A stretch of DNA of 19,145 bases from Paraglomus occultum (GCA_910592205.1 CAJVPJ010000678.1:1-19145), one strand, 5' to 3'; positions 8,807-19,083 are shown, numbered from the stretch's first letter. Numbers and translations are program-made. Notes: a model not told the origin generated them from the letters alone.

Positions 8807-10718
8807 TCACTGTCTCTGTGATTGTTCATCATTGGATTGGATCTGTGGCTGTGCGGGTTGCTCTACATTAGCGTACTCCTGTCCTTGTCTAGAGACTGAT
8901 CGATATATAGACAGTGCCTAAATAGCGCAAATGCATGATTCAGTATTTACAGTTTCAATCTCCACGTTATCCGAAATCGCATGTGTTCTTTCTCGTCAGC
9001 GTACCTGGGCAATCATAGATCCCGCATCGCTCACACCAGCAGGAACGATGACAGAGTTGCCTGTTTTGGCTAGTTGCCCAAACGCCTCGACGTATTTTTC
9101 AGCAATAGTCAACGTAACCGCGTCAAAACCCCCCGGCGTCTCGCGAATAGCAAGCGCAATACGACGTATGCTTTCAGCCGTTGCTTGTGCACGAAGTAAC
9201 ATGGCTTCCGCTTCACCTGAAAAGCGTATGAGCAGTGAATAGAAGAAAGGGATTGTCGATAAATATCTTAGTAAAATTTCCTAGACATTCAATTCTTTTC
9301 ACATTCTATTGACGCTTACCCGATGCTTTGTTGATTTGTTCTGCCCGAACTGCTTCGGAGGCTAATATTACAGATTGTTTACTACCTTCCGCCACGTTTA
9401 TTGCTCCTTGACGCGTACCTATAAATTGATAAAAACGCGAGAAATTGAAAATATCGTTTTTAAATGTTTCGTAAACTGTTGCCAGGATAAATTGAGAGAG
9501 ATTAACTCAACATGGTATTATTACAACGCACCTTCGGATTCGAGAATTGATGCTCGCTTCGATCGTTCAGCTGACACTTGTTGGTGCATAGACTCTACTA
9601 CTTTCATTGGCGGATGTATATCACCTGTGAATTTAGCAGATAGGGTCAATGATTACAGTAATAACCCAAACAATCGGTAACGGCATCATCCTTTACTTAC
9701 GAATTTCATATCTCAAACATCGAATTCCCCAAGCATCGGCAGCACTATTAATTGCTTCGACGATATTGGCATTGAGAGCAGCACGCTCAGCCAGCGTCCG
9801 ATCGAGTGTCATCTGACCGATTTCTGCTCGCATTGTAGTTTGTGCTAATTGAGCAACAGCATATTCCGCATCCTCAACACCATAAGAGGCCTACTCAATA
9901 ATAGAGCATAATGTGTTTCAGTTAACAATAAGGTGAAAACGCGATTGATCTAATAAATAACTACTCTAACCTTGTATGGATCGACAACTTTAATGTATAA
10001 AACGCCGTCTAGTTCAAGAGTCACGTTATCTACACGAAAAAACCTCGATTGTCAACACCACGGCTACAATCTCATCACTAGAAAATGCTTCAGGGACGAA
10101 CCTTGTGTAATCGCGCTCTGGGCAGGAATGTTCATGCAAATCTCCTTCAAACTTTTAACATACTTGATTTTCTCCACAATTGGTATGACTATTGCGAGGC
10201 CCGGTTCTAGAAGACGATCAAACTGAAATCGTGGTAAATTATGCGTATAGAACAGATACAATAAGATTGATCATTGACAAGCCGCAAACTTGGTACCTTG
10301 CCAAATCGCTCAATTATCCATGCTTCTTGCTGAGGCACAAAGTTTATAAACTATAAGCAGTTTCAAAAATGTTGAGTGCACCAAACGTTAATGCCCAACT
10401 CCTACACCAAAGCGATTCTTTCTCTGACAGGCATACCGTGTTACGAGGCAGTCTTGTTTGGGATCGGAGCTCTCCTAGTAATAACTGATCTCCACTTTGT
10501 CCTGGTCCATATTGATAGTATGATTTTTGATCAGTGGTCGGACGAAACGGTGACTATAGTAGGGTAGACAAGGGTGTGAGGACTATTGCGTAGTTCAAGG
10601 AGAAGTGAGCAACCACAAGGAGTACCAGTAAAGAGGCGCGTCGTGTAGGGAGGAGTGTAGATGCGTGGGACGTGAATAGCGGATGGAGCAACGGGCGTGG
10701 TATTCTGCGCATCGCCAT
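8807..10718 (-). CDS. STOML2: Stomatin-like protein 2, mitochondrial (SPFH/band 7 family)
   Basis: SPFH-domain scaffold of the mitochondrial inner membrane that organises cardiolipin-rich microdomains and respiratory or protease complexes. Ten exons on the minus strand: 10718-10626, 10553-10437, 10350-10297, 10222-10102, 10029-9971, 9890-9701, 9624-9532, 9418-9320, 9216-9005 and 8917-8807. They sum to 1149 bases, 382 residues, every junction in phase. The start ATGGCGATGCGC opens an Arg-rich, acid-free presequence (MRRIPRPLLHPLF... TRRAS). Then come LPRNTFINFVPQQEAWIIER, FDRLLEPGLAIVIPIVEKI, the SPFH body (NVTLELDGVLYIKV, YGVEDAEYAVAQLAQTTMR), the coiled coil (INVAEGSKQSV, EAEAMLLRAQATAESIRRI) and the C-terminal ...VAEKYVEAF-like and SMIAQALSIY blocks. 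A Gln-rich tail extends the C-terminus. A minus-strand AATAAA lies at 8743-8748. An upstream in-frame-looking ATG at 10749 lies in another frame and gives no presequence. Confidence 0.96.
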
Positions 10719-11583
10719 TATATTTGTTCCTCGCCTCGAGAATGAACAATTAAATTTAACGTTAAATTAATATATCCGAATCGTGCACGTGGAAAATCTA
10801 AATAACGTGATTTAAACTTTTTAATTATAATGGTAATAATGGAAAAAAGACTGTAATTTTGTGTCTATGTTTCATTTTATAATTATGACCGAGTGGAAGA
10901 ATTAATTTTAACTGTTGGACGAAAATATGAAACCAAACTTTTTGCTAATGTATATTAATACGCTAATATTATGCAAACGATGAGGATTATCACAATACGA
11001 GGGCAGAAAAATTTTGTCGTCGATAGTCGATAAGTACAAATATTTGATTTCCTCGAAGTAAAGTCTTCATCATAATGAATATTTGCCAGAGGACTTCGTT
11101 TTGGAATGCCTGCACAGGTCTTTAATTAATATTAATGTAACGTGTGTGTTACAAAAAAAACTAATTTGCACCGATCAAAACACGTATTAGTATTCCCAAG
11201 CAAGAAACTCAGCAGCAAGCTTTATTACATTGGAATAACGGTAGAACGGTGACGGTAAACATACAGGGGAAATCTCTGTGCATACATCACTGGCACTCAG
11301 ACAATTTGTACAACAGAGAATTTTCACTTCCCACTAGAACTCTTGCAATAAAATTGTCCAAATTGGATTACAATGCGTCCCATGTGTATCCAAAGTTTTT
11401 TTCCAATGTTTTGAGAGCTCATCCACGACCCCCACAATTCACAAAAATATTCAAGATGTAATCATGTTAAAACACATCTTTCTCAGTCTCACCTAGGAAA
11501 TACAGAGAAGGCACTGGTAGATGTATGCAATTTGAGGAGAGAGGATCTCAGGAATGAATCAACAGGGCTTGATCATGACTATG
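10719..11583. other. Intergenic, no gene seen; upstream region of the stomatin-like gene
   Basis: A+T-rich upstream flank of the minus-strand gene. It contains short self-complementary pieces such as TTTAACGTTAAA near 10755 and CGTGCACGTGG near 10782. From about 11150 the base composition becomes more balanced, which may be the decayed left half of the Tc1/mariner relic. The 70-codon open frame at 11249-11461 shows no recognisable domain. Confidence 0.5.
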
Positions 11584-11945
11584 TAAAAAGCCTCCAAAGA
11601 CCACTCCAATGTTAATGCCCATGAACAAACATGAGTAGATTGGGTAACTGCTCACTTGAATGGCAATTGAATTGGACTCTGACATAATAATTATTTCAGA
11701 TGAGACAGCCTTTCAGCTTTTCAGACAAACATAGTAAATAGAATGTTGACTATGACATAATGATAATAATAAGAGTGCTTGCCAAATTTATGCTATGTCA
11801 AAAGCAGAACAAAAGTCTTGCTTGAGACAGGTTTTGTGCCGGGAGATAAAACCAGCTTACTCTGTTTTCAGAAAGTAAATGGATGCCAGATACAGAAGTT
11901 CTTGGAGATTCCAGCATGACAATGAATTGTGTCGTGACGCTACAC
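11584..11945 (+). pseudogene. Tc1/mariner transposase relic
   Basis: Fragments of a Tc1/mariner-type DDE transposase appear in order but in different frames. They are KKPPKTTPMLMPMNKHE, VDWVTAHLNGN, SDETAFQLFRQT (with the first catalytic Asp of the S-D-E motif near 11700), GDKTSLLCFQKVNG, and SWRFQHDNE at 11905-11930 (the second Asp, in place of the usual QDND/HDNA). Stops and at least three frame changes separate them. Neither the last catalytic residue nor convincing terminal inverted repeats were found, so the extent of the element is unknown. This is a dead copy, unrelated in sequence to the Tigger element at 2827-3806. Confidence 0.65.
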
Positions 11946-13360
11946 GTGGGAAAGCGATCGTGTAACTTCTTTGGGATTTAGCAGCAGTACAGCATAAATA
12001 ATATTTCCTAACATATTTTCTGTTCTATTTATTACGGAAATTAGTAACTGCAATAGATTAATTTAAACATAATCTCCTCACACTGAGATTTCTTGTGGTG
12101 TATGAAAATAAATACCCGGGTTAATACACAATGACAATAATGATATAAACTTTTTTTGATATCAACTTTCTGCCTACTATTATTTCAAACTAATCCTAAA
12201 CCGAGCAACGACTAAAAAATTTCCCTATCACCAGATTTTAGCTTATCTAGTTCAAAAACAAGATTATGGGCAATACGAAGAGCAAGAAGTAATCACAACG
12301 CAACGATATGCATATTAAAATAATTTATTTCGTAATTTATAATTTTTTGCGGAATTATAAGTCATAGCTAGTAGTCAATATACGTCATGTTAATAAAAAT
12401 CTTGATACGTTTGCTGTCTGTATAAATACACAATGTACGTTTTAGTTTACGCAGAGCTGTGGCAGCAGTGAGATTGTAAATTATAATTTACCTATACAGG
12501 GGCAGGTTAATGGCATGCAATTGAAAATTTCGAAATTGATTTTGCTAATTTTTTTCTTATCGATTATTCATATGATAGCGACGTTCACTTGTTGATATCG
12601 AGTCATTGTATAAAAATTATACAATATAATACATTGCTACTTAATCGAAAGTGATGAACAGAATTGCAGGTATTACGTTATCGTTATAACTAATGAATGG
12701 CAAGCTAATTGAATACATAAAATCGTTAACCGAGAAAGCATTACTGCATATTTTGACTTGCTTGTAAAAATCGAAATAGGGTAGCACTATGCACACTCGT
12801 ATACGGTATTGTGCGAGAAGATGACAAACACTTGTGCTAACAAAATTCTACAGTGAGAATTAACTTTTACTCAACATTCGTGTATTTATTTGTTACGCAG
12901 CACCACGCTAAAAGAAATGAAGGACACTCTCAACAAAACACATTCCTCTTCATGGTTTAAATTTATTTTATGTGTCTTACTTTAATATTGTCAATTTTGT
13001 AGTGACTGTGTAAACAATTTATTTCATATTCATAGTGTTTCTTTGATTATGATTGATAGACAAACCACTATTTGCATTAATATTATTAATCTGCATAACG
13101 CGTTCATAGTTAGTTTAGTAACGGTTTTACAGTAATTACTGGCATGGGCCTTGGGGATGTTGTAATATGATCTAGTATAATAAACATGATCAACCTTGCA
13201 TGATATCCCTGAAAATCTACGAGCGTGGATGCAAAGACAAATAACACGACGCGCGAAACGTCACTCGATGTAACCAATTGATGGTTACACATTGTGAAAA
13301 TTCTTATAATCCCTGTCCAGAGTATACAGTACGCTTTACTATTACGCAAAAATTACAGCC
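11946..13360. other. Intergenic, A+T-rich, small inverted repeats only
   Basis: No gene is supported. There is a perfect 16-bp palindrome GTAAATTATAATTTAC at 12476-12491, and a 9-bp inverted repeat with a 3-base loop (ATTGTATAA / TTATACAAT) at 12605-12625. Both are of the kind expected by chance in such A+T-rich DNA. The last 150 bases are the upstream region of the dehydrogenase gene. The open minus-strand frame at 13110-13349 overlaps this promoter and looks spurious. Confidence 0.5.
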
Positions 13361-15096
13361 ATGTCGCTCAAGGATAAAGTATTATTCATTACGGGAGCAT
13401 CCAGGTGAACAATAATTGATAATCAGAACCAGCATTAATAAGAAATAAAAGTATTTTAATGTAGTATGGGTTATGTATAGGGGCATTGGACTGGCTATTG
13501 CTTTGCGTGCTGCAAAGGTAATATATGTTGCGTCGCAAAACCTTGCTGCTAAAAGCACTTGTTAATCTGGTTGAGACTATGTTAGGACGGTGCCAAAATA
13601 GCAGTTGCCGCTAAGACGGCGGAACCCAATCCAGTGGTAGGTACCACCATCTTATCGAGCTGGTTGGTTAGCGTTCGTAAACTTTTAATACTGGAAAATA
13701 ATCAATTCTACCTAAAAATCTACTTATCTATCATAGCTCCCTGGAACGGTTTATACTGCTGCCAAAGAAATTGAAAAGGCTGGAGGAAAAGGTTTTGTTA
13801 TTATCGTTAAGCATTTTATCTAGAAACTCTCAATTCATTCACTAGATCGTTTTGATCTTTATTCAACCTCTCACAGCGCTTCCTCTTGTCTGTGATATCC
13901 GTGACGAAGAGGCTGTGAAAACAGCAATTAACAAGACAGTGCAGACTTTTGGTGGGATTGATATTGTGGTTAATAATGGTAATCGAGTTTGAATGAAAAA
14001 GCGACTATATATTATCGTGCATTATGTGTTCGTACTCTTACCACTTTACGAACTAAACTTTTTTTGCGCTTCTGTAGCGTCAGCAATTTCTCTTACTGAT
14101 ACTGAACATACTCCATTGAAGAGATACAATTTGATGAATGAAATCAATGCTCGTGGTACTTGGCTAGTTACAAAGGTTATAACCTAAACTTCTTACATTT
14201 CGTAACATTGTTTTATGTATAAAATTTTTCTTGTCCATATCAACGTTCTCCATTATGGTCTCTAGTATGCGATACCTCATCTTATTGAAAGTGCACAGAA
14301 GAGTAGAAATCCACATGTAATGGCAATCAGTCCCCCATTATCGATGAAACAAAAATGGTGAAGTATCAATTGGACTAAAATAACAGGAGTTCCGTTGACC
14401 GGTTGTTTGACTAACTTTTCAATCCTTGGTGATAGGTTTTCCCCTCATGTTGCCTATACTATGTCCAAATTCGGCATGTCTATGGCTATTCTTGGATGGT
14501 CCGGAGAACTCAAGAAGTATGGAATTGCTGCAAATGGTAATTATGGAGAAAACCAAAAACATTGATCAATTAGTTGTTATTGTATATTTTAATGATTTCT
14601 TGATTACAACTAGCGTTATGGCCTCTCACGGCAATCGACACTGCTGCGCTGAACATAATTGGTAAATGTTGCGAATATAATTAGCTTCTCAGATTCGAAT
14701 TGGAACGTAAATACGGATTTTACTGATTATTTATTTTTCCTCAAAGATAAATCAATTGTGGCCAAGGCACGTAAAACGGATATCATGGCAGATGCTGCAC
14801 ACGTCGTGCTCATCCAAGATGCTCAGACGTATACGTAAGTTTTTTGTATGAGACCATCTCGTGGCATAAGATGACATTGATGAAATATTTGCAAAAAATA
14901 TAATTTTATTATTAGGGGTAAATTCCACATAGACGAACTTGTCCTTAGAGAACATGGTCAAACAGAGTTTGATCATTATGCCACTGTCCCAGGAACAACA
15001 GACTTTCTACCTGATCTCTTTGTCGATGACGAGGTCTATGAGAGAATACAACAATTGAAAATGCAGGATGAACGTAGACGGAGTCCGAGGTTGTAA
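13361..15096 (+). CDS. HSDL2: Hydroxysteroid dehydrogenase-like protein 2 type short-chain dehydrogenase/reductase
   Basis: Classical SDR using NAD(P)H, of the HSDL2 group (peroxisomal or mitochondrial, substrate not firmly known). Eleven exons: 13361-13404, 13481-13517, 13586-13636, 13737-13791, 13877-13978, 14078-14175, 14266-14357, 14436-14536, 14614-14661, 14747-14834 and 14916-15096. They total 897 bases, 298 residues, all GT..AG and in phase. Motifs in order are the cofactor loop TGASRGIG, AAKTAEPNP, the NNASAISL core (NNAG-like), the catalytic Ser region ISPPLS, the catalytic YTMSK, NALWPLTAIDTAA, and the HSDL2-typical ADAAHVVLIQ and GKFHIDE. The SCP2 domain found at the C-terminus of animal HSDL2 is absent, and the protein ends about where the SDR domain does. 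The last residues are SPRL, so the tripeptide PRL is not a canonical peroxisomal signal. Confidence 0.95.
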
Positions 15097-16441
15097 TTAA
15101 TGGACTCGAATAGAAAACTCAATCGTCTATTATATAGTGCACTCGCCATATGATGAAAATAGTCATGAGAGCTCCCTTTTTTCCATGACATCATGAAAAA
15201 TAGTTGTGTCTATTTAAGTATACGTAGAGAGCATGTTAGACTGAGATATGTGAAATATATTATTTCATATAAATATATAAAGTGATTGAGCTGTATGCCG
15301 CTCGAAAACTAGTAAGTTGGCCCAGCTTGTACATCGCGACTCCCAATGGCCATTTCTAACGAAATTATATATAGCCGAACTCTTAATGGATGACCATTCG
15401 TGCAGATCTTCCATGCAGATATCTTTTACAGAAAAACGAAGGATATCATGTATTGGATTGGAAGAACAAGACAAGCTCTAAAATTTTTTAATACATGACG
15501 AAAGATGATATAGTTAAATGTTCTGAAATAGATGTGTGATATTTAGACAACGTGCTTAACAATGTTTACTGTCGGTGGAGAGTGCAAAATCACCAATCCC
15601 ATGAATGCTTCATTCTTGGCTGGCTTAATGTTAGGACTACCCATGGTTGCGCAAGAATGGATACGTGTTCACTATACACGATAATTTAACGTGAAAAAAA
15701 AGTACATTGGTAGAAGATACCACGTAGTGCAGGTAATTTGTTGCCCAAGGAGTAATATTTTCTTTACGCTAAAATTACCGGGTAAACTCTGCCTTATTAT
15801 ACGAAACTTCATAAATGCAAGCTTGCATTTTCAATCAATATTGTGAGTATCACGTGTAATTTCACGTTTACACATTAAAAAAATATGCTTCGATATTACG
15901 TCTCTGGATATATACTCATGTGTTAACTATGGATAATTTGATAATTAAACAGACACTACCTACCACCCACACGTATTAAGCCTTCACAAATAACGAATTT
16001 CTGAATTCCGTTGCTTTGTACCATTCCGGTGTGGAAACTTTTTCATCACCTTCACTAATATACTGCGGCTGACATTATTATATATTTAAGACACCATAAG
16101 ACAAATTATACGCATCAAAATTTAATTGAACAGACAAATGCTATATATATCGTCTGACAGAATATATAAAACTTCATATGAATTCCTTAATATTATTAAT
16201 ATTCTTAACACAACAAAAAATTCTTCCTTTTTTTAATAAAGCATCCTGTCTTTGGAAATTCGTATCGGAGAAGTCATCAGTTATCAAGCTACACTCGAAC
16301 TGAATTTGTAGTCGGAATAGAAATCCTAAATCAAAACAAGTAAAAACGAAAGTACAGTGGACTCTGGCCATGAGGGGACCTATTAATTGTCGCACGTTTT
16401 TATTCTGTATTTCCATTGTATAAACGTCACGTGATTTAATC
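15097..16441. other. Intergenic, no gene supported
   Basis: A+T-rich. Two antisense open frames (15265-15474 and 16174-16416) show no family features. Near 16357 the sequence TACAGTGGACTCTGGCCATG resembles the outer end of a Tc1/pogo inverted repeat next to TA, but no partner was seen. TCACGTGA at 16427-16434, an E-box-like palindrome, lies just upstream of the next unit's TATA box. Confidence 0.5.
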
Positions 16442-16454
16442 TTTTATAAAAAGG
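16442..16454 (+). promoter_or_regulatory. TATA box of the unknown intronless gene
   Basis: TTTTATAAAAAGG stands about 45 bases before the ATG at 16495 and is followed by a C/T-rich stretch (TTTTCTTTCCTCACCCCTTAC), typical around fungal transcription starts. The TCACGTGA palindrome lies just upstream. Confidence 0.6.
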
Positions 16455-16494
16455 TTTTCTTTCCTCACCCCTTACAGCCTTCACGCATTAGTAT

Positions 16495-17091
16495 ATGTTT
16501 GTTAGTTATATCGGACGATTTACTCAGAGCACAGCAGATTTGTATGAACAATATTATTGGCCATCCTCCCATTGCAACGTGATTGGATATCCGCTTAAAT
16601 CCCACGTTCGACATTCAACTTCACTTTTTCCTTTCTATCCATCCACAACGTCAAGAGATAAAACGTTCAAACCCGACAAGGGATGGACTCACTACCATAA
16701 AAAAACAAAAACTAATGAATATAACACAACACACATTCCTGAAATTATCTGTATCAAAATAGAACCCGACCTCTCGATGGTATATTTCAGTGATAACAGT
16801 GTTTATGTTTTATCTGGAGACGACTCATCCGCTATCGCAGTCGATGTCGAAGATCCATGTTATGTTGCTTCGATGACACCAAAAGACGTCGTCTATTTCT
16901 ACGGGACTGCCAATTAGCCCTCCCACTCTTGCACAAAAGAGACGTCGAATGTGATAACAGGTGTCGATATCTCGCCAGACGAGGCGAAACTTTGGTTCGA
17001 GGGACATAAGGCGTTAACGTCGCAAAGCTGTAGAAACACTCGTGAGAAACAATATCAGTACTTATACTCACCACCATGTTATTACTATTAG
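16495..17091 (+). CDS. Unknown protein; coherent frame interrupted by one TAG
   Basis: From the ATG at 16495 the frame runs 140 codons to a TAG at 16915-16917. It then continues, without another stop, for 57 sense codons to a TAG at 17089-17091. The extension contains protein-like sequence (VITGVDISPDEAKLWFEGHK) and keeps the higher G+C of the first part, unlike the A+T-rich flanks. A TATA box (16442) and an AATAAA (17098-17103) frame exactly the longer unit. No domain is recognised. The middle has alternating hydrophobic and polar strands (PEIICIKIEPDLSMVYF, SVYVLSG), suggesting a beta-rich fold, and there is no signal peptide or membrane helix. Explanations for the TAG are a recent nonsense mutation, stop readthrough, a weak intron ending at AATTAG (16917), or a sequence error. 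The product is either a 140-residue or a 197-residue readthrough protein. Confidence 0.55.
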
Positions 17092-17097
17092 TTCAGC

Positions 17098-17103
17098 AAT
17101 AAA
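17098..17103 (+). promoter_or_regulatory. Polyadenylation signal AATAAA
   Basis: It lies 7 bases after the second TAG (17089-17091) and about 180 bases after the first, which fits the longer reading of the preceding frame better. Confidence 0.55.
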
Positions 17104-17170
17104 GTTGTACTTATCAACATGAATTTTCTTTTAGATAGCGATATGACAATAGTAATTGTGATGATAAATA

Positions 17171-17587
17171 AACTTGTACATCTTGTTAATAGTAATAGTT
17201 AAGCTCTATCATTCTAAAGTCATAGATAGCAAAACAAATGTTTCAAAGTTTGTATTAGTATGCTTTTTATTTTTATGTTTTAAATTTACATAATAAAATC
17301 AAACAAATGCATGAAATTAATAGAGCATACATATTAATATTGATATACATAAATAAATCTCTTGTAAAAATTTGGTAAATAACACTTGTCTAATTACTAT
17401 ATTAATATACTGTTACTTGTGTATTCTCTACTAATCTTATGTATTTGTTTTGTTATTATTATTATGCTGATCATAAAACAAACCCTGAACAAACATTGCT
17501 TGCTAACTAAACATTTTGTATGACTAGTAGTAGTATGTAGTAATAGTAATAGTAATATAAATAGAGCTTACAAAATGTACAAGTGTT
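17171..17587. repeat. Imperfect inverted-repeat pair bounding an A+T-rich block (possible MITE)
   Basis: The left arm (17171-17209) contains ACTTGTACATCTTGT and then, after a 13-14 base insert, AAGCTCTAT. The right arm (17561-17587), read in reverse complement, gives ACTTGTACATTTTGT followed directly by AAGCTCTAT. That is 24 matching positions with one mismatch. The left insert (TAATAGTAATAGT) resembles the AGTAAT microsatellite just inside the right arm (17538-17556). The 350 bases between hold no gene. No clear target duplication is visible, so a mobile origin is only a possibility. Confidence 0.45.
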
Positions 17588-17640
17588 AGTTGACCACCAT
17601 AAGGACAGCCTAAACTTATATATTAATATACTACTCCTAA

Positions 17641-18820
17641 GCATGTATGAGGGTCACCCACCACATGCACCTGATTCTAGCCTATCAAGACAATGCCAGT
17701 AGACTTCATTCATGCTCAAGGATTGGAGATATTGTGTTTGACACCATCTGAATTTCAGGAAATAATGAAAAATTATATAACCCACATTCAAGAGAAGGAT
17801 GATAATGAAGAACCTTTTGTCATTCCAGAAGAGGTATCTACAGCTGTCTATAATGCAACTTTTGGACATTAACATCTGCACCTAGTACTAGTTCAGCAAA
17901 GTCTGGAATTTTTGCAGGCAGAATATCAGCATCAGAGATCTTTAATGTGTGTAATTTTTTAATTTCAGTTGAATACTTTAATACAATGCATATGATTAAT
18001 GACATGTTAATGTGTATTAGTATTTGACTGGCTGAATGATTGGAATCCAACACCAGATGATGTCAAATTTCTGAGGATTGTGTATGACAGCACATGCTCT
18101 GACACAATTTTTGGACTGAATATAATAGCTGAACAAGTAAAAGTTGCTTTGGAAAAGTTCAAGCAGACTGGCTTGATCCCTAATGAAGAAGGAGGTCACC
18201 ACCAATTTGCTGCACCACTTGTTCCAACTTACTTAGGGCAATATTTGTACACTTTGCATCTTGTTCTCAAAGACTCAAACAGTAATTCCTTTGAAGAATT
18301 CTTACACCTTAGTATTGAACACATGAAAGCATCAGAGCTACAAAAATCTCTGAGCCATGGGCAGAAAGTAGACACAGTTGCTCAAAAGGGATGGATGGCA
18401 GAAAGAATGGCTATTCACAGCATGTTCAGCCTTGTATCACAACACCATCAGCCCCAACATCAGGCAAGTGTTTGGTTCATCTGACTTTCTAGATTTCTAC
18501 ATCAATGGTGGTCTCAAGTGGGGAGTAGAATTGATGCAAGAGGGACAGATAACAGAGAATGGGTGACCATGCCATGTAGAGCACTCTAACCTAAGTGTAA
18601 GTGGAAGGTATGGGCAGATTCCTCTCTCATGCTGGGCCATTGTTATTATTGATTTTCACCACTATTACTATTCTCTGAGGCCTGATGCTAAACCTTGCAA
18701 CCTAATGTCTGGTGTGCTTTATATGAAAGTGACTACATATACTAATACAGCAAAACAACTATCATGCATAAAGACAAGAAGGATATGGTTATGGAGTTAT
18801 ATGGTGATCTTTTTTCATGA
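17641..18820 (+). pseudogene. Crinkler-type effector C-terminal region, decayed
   Basis: Blocks typical of the large Crinkler/RHS-like family of AM fungi occur in order on the plus strand. They are VDFIHAQGLEIL, LTPSEFQEIMKNY and IPEEVSTAVYNATFGH (17693-17869), then FDWLNDWNPTPDDVKFL, VALEKFKQTGLIPNEE, FAAPLVPTYLGQYLY, SFEEFLHLSIEHMKAS, SSDFLDFYINGGLKWGVELM (a DF...E.. nuclease-like end), and GRYGQIPLSCWAI with LYMKVTTYT. The first blocks follow the C-terminal side of the P-loop ATPase module, and the last ones resemble a PD-(D/E)xK-like domain. Stops at 17870-17872 and in 17960-18015, frame changes near 17690 and 18375, and a TGA at about 18564 prevent translation. The N-terminal part (signal, ubiquitin-like header, Walker A) is not seen upstream. 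This is one relic of an expanded family. Confidence 0.75.
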
Positions 18821-18969
18821 ACAATCACATTCCTGTCAGTTTTAAAGTAAAAGTCACACAAAATAATCATGCAAATTATTATTTATTATTATCATTACAG
18901 AGTTGATGATTGTGCATAAAAAAGACAAAACTTCCCATTTGATAAATTTAAAAAACCAATATTAATATT
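18821..18969. other. Spacer, downstream flank of the last minus-strand gene
   Basis: Short A+T-rich spacer with ATTATTTATTATTATC near 18880, whose complement includes AATAAATAAT, a possible polyadenylation signal for the minus-strand gene to the right. Confidence 0.4.
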
Positions 18970-19083
18970 TCATTGTTGTGGTGTAACAATTGTTTCTAAC
19001 GAATAAAATTCTTGAAGTATAGCTGCAACACCTTGAAGAGAGTCTCGTGTTTCTTGTGATATCATCAATATGGTGCAAGACAC
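18970..19083 (-). CDS. Last exon of an unrecognised gene running off the right edge
   Basis: On the minus strand a TTTAG acceptor (19084-19085, after a T-rich tract) opens an exon that reads 37 codons and stops at TGA (18970-18972). The peptide contains ILMISQETRDSLQGVAAILQ and EFYSLETIVTPQQ. It is amphipathic and helical in look and has no known motif I can name. The length (114 bases, 38 codons with stop) fits a phase-0 junction. The upstream intron fills the rest of the window and the preceding exon is outside it. The exon call rests on the splice site and the protein-like composition only. Confidence 0.5.
   Translation of the reverse strand: MSCTILMISQETRDSLQGVAAILQEFYSLETIVTPQQ

Noticed and set aside
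10531-10749. Minus-strand frame starting at 10749 as the N-terminus of the stomatin-like protein
   Set aside because: The frame starting at 10718 gives a mitochondrial presequence and splices in phase to the conserved LPRNT segment; the upstream ATG is in another frame and does neither.
11249-11461. Plus-strand 70-codon frame
   Set aside because: No domain, no splice context and no promoter signal; it lies in the block that may be the decayed left half of a transposon.
12476-12625. Short perfect palindrome and hairpin
   Set aside because: Such A+T-only self-complementary pieces are expected by chance in DNA of this composition, and no gene or repeat boundary coincides with them.
13110-13349. 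Minus-strand frame directly upstream of the dehydrogenase gene
   Set aside because: It overlaps the likely promoter and has no recognisable protein features.
15265-15474. Minus-strand frame with MEDLHEWSSIKSSAIYNFVRNGHW
   Set aside because: It reads like protein in places, but there is no splice-site support, no known family and no neighbouring exon; not enough to call a gene.
16174-16416. Minus-strand 80-codon frame
   Set aside because: Low-complexity A+T-driven frame without motifs that lies in the upstream region of the TATA-bearing unit.
16825-17077. Two minus-strand frames antisense to the unknown gene
   Set aside because: The plus-strand frame has the TATA box, the AATAAA and the longer coherent reading; the antisense frames are its shadows.
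17654-18205. Minus-strand frames over the Crinkler relic
   Set aside because: The plus strand carries ordered family blocks; the antisense frames do not resemble any protein.
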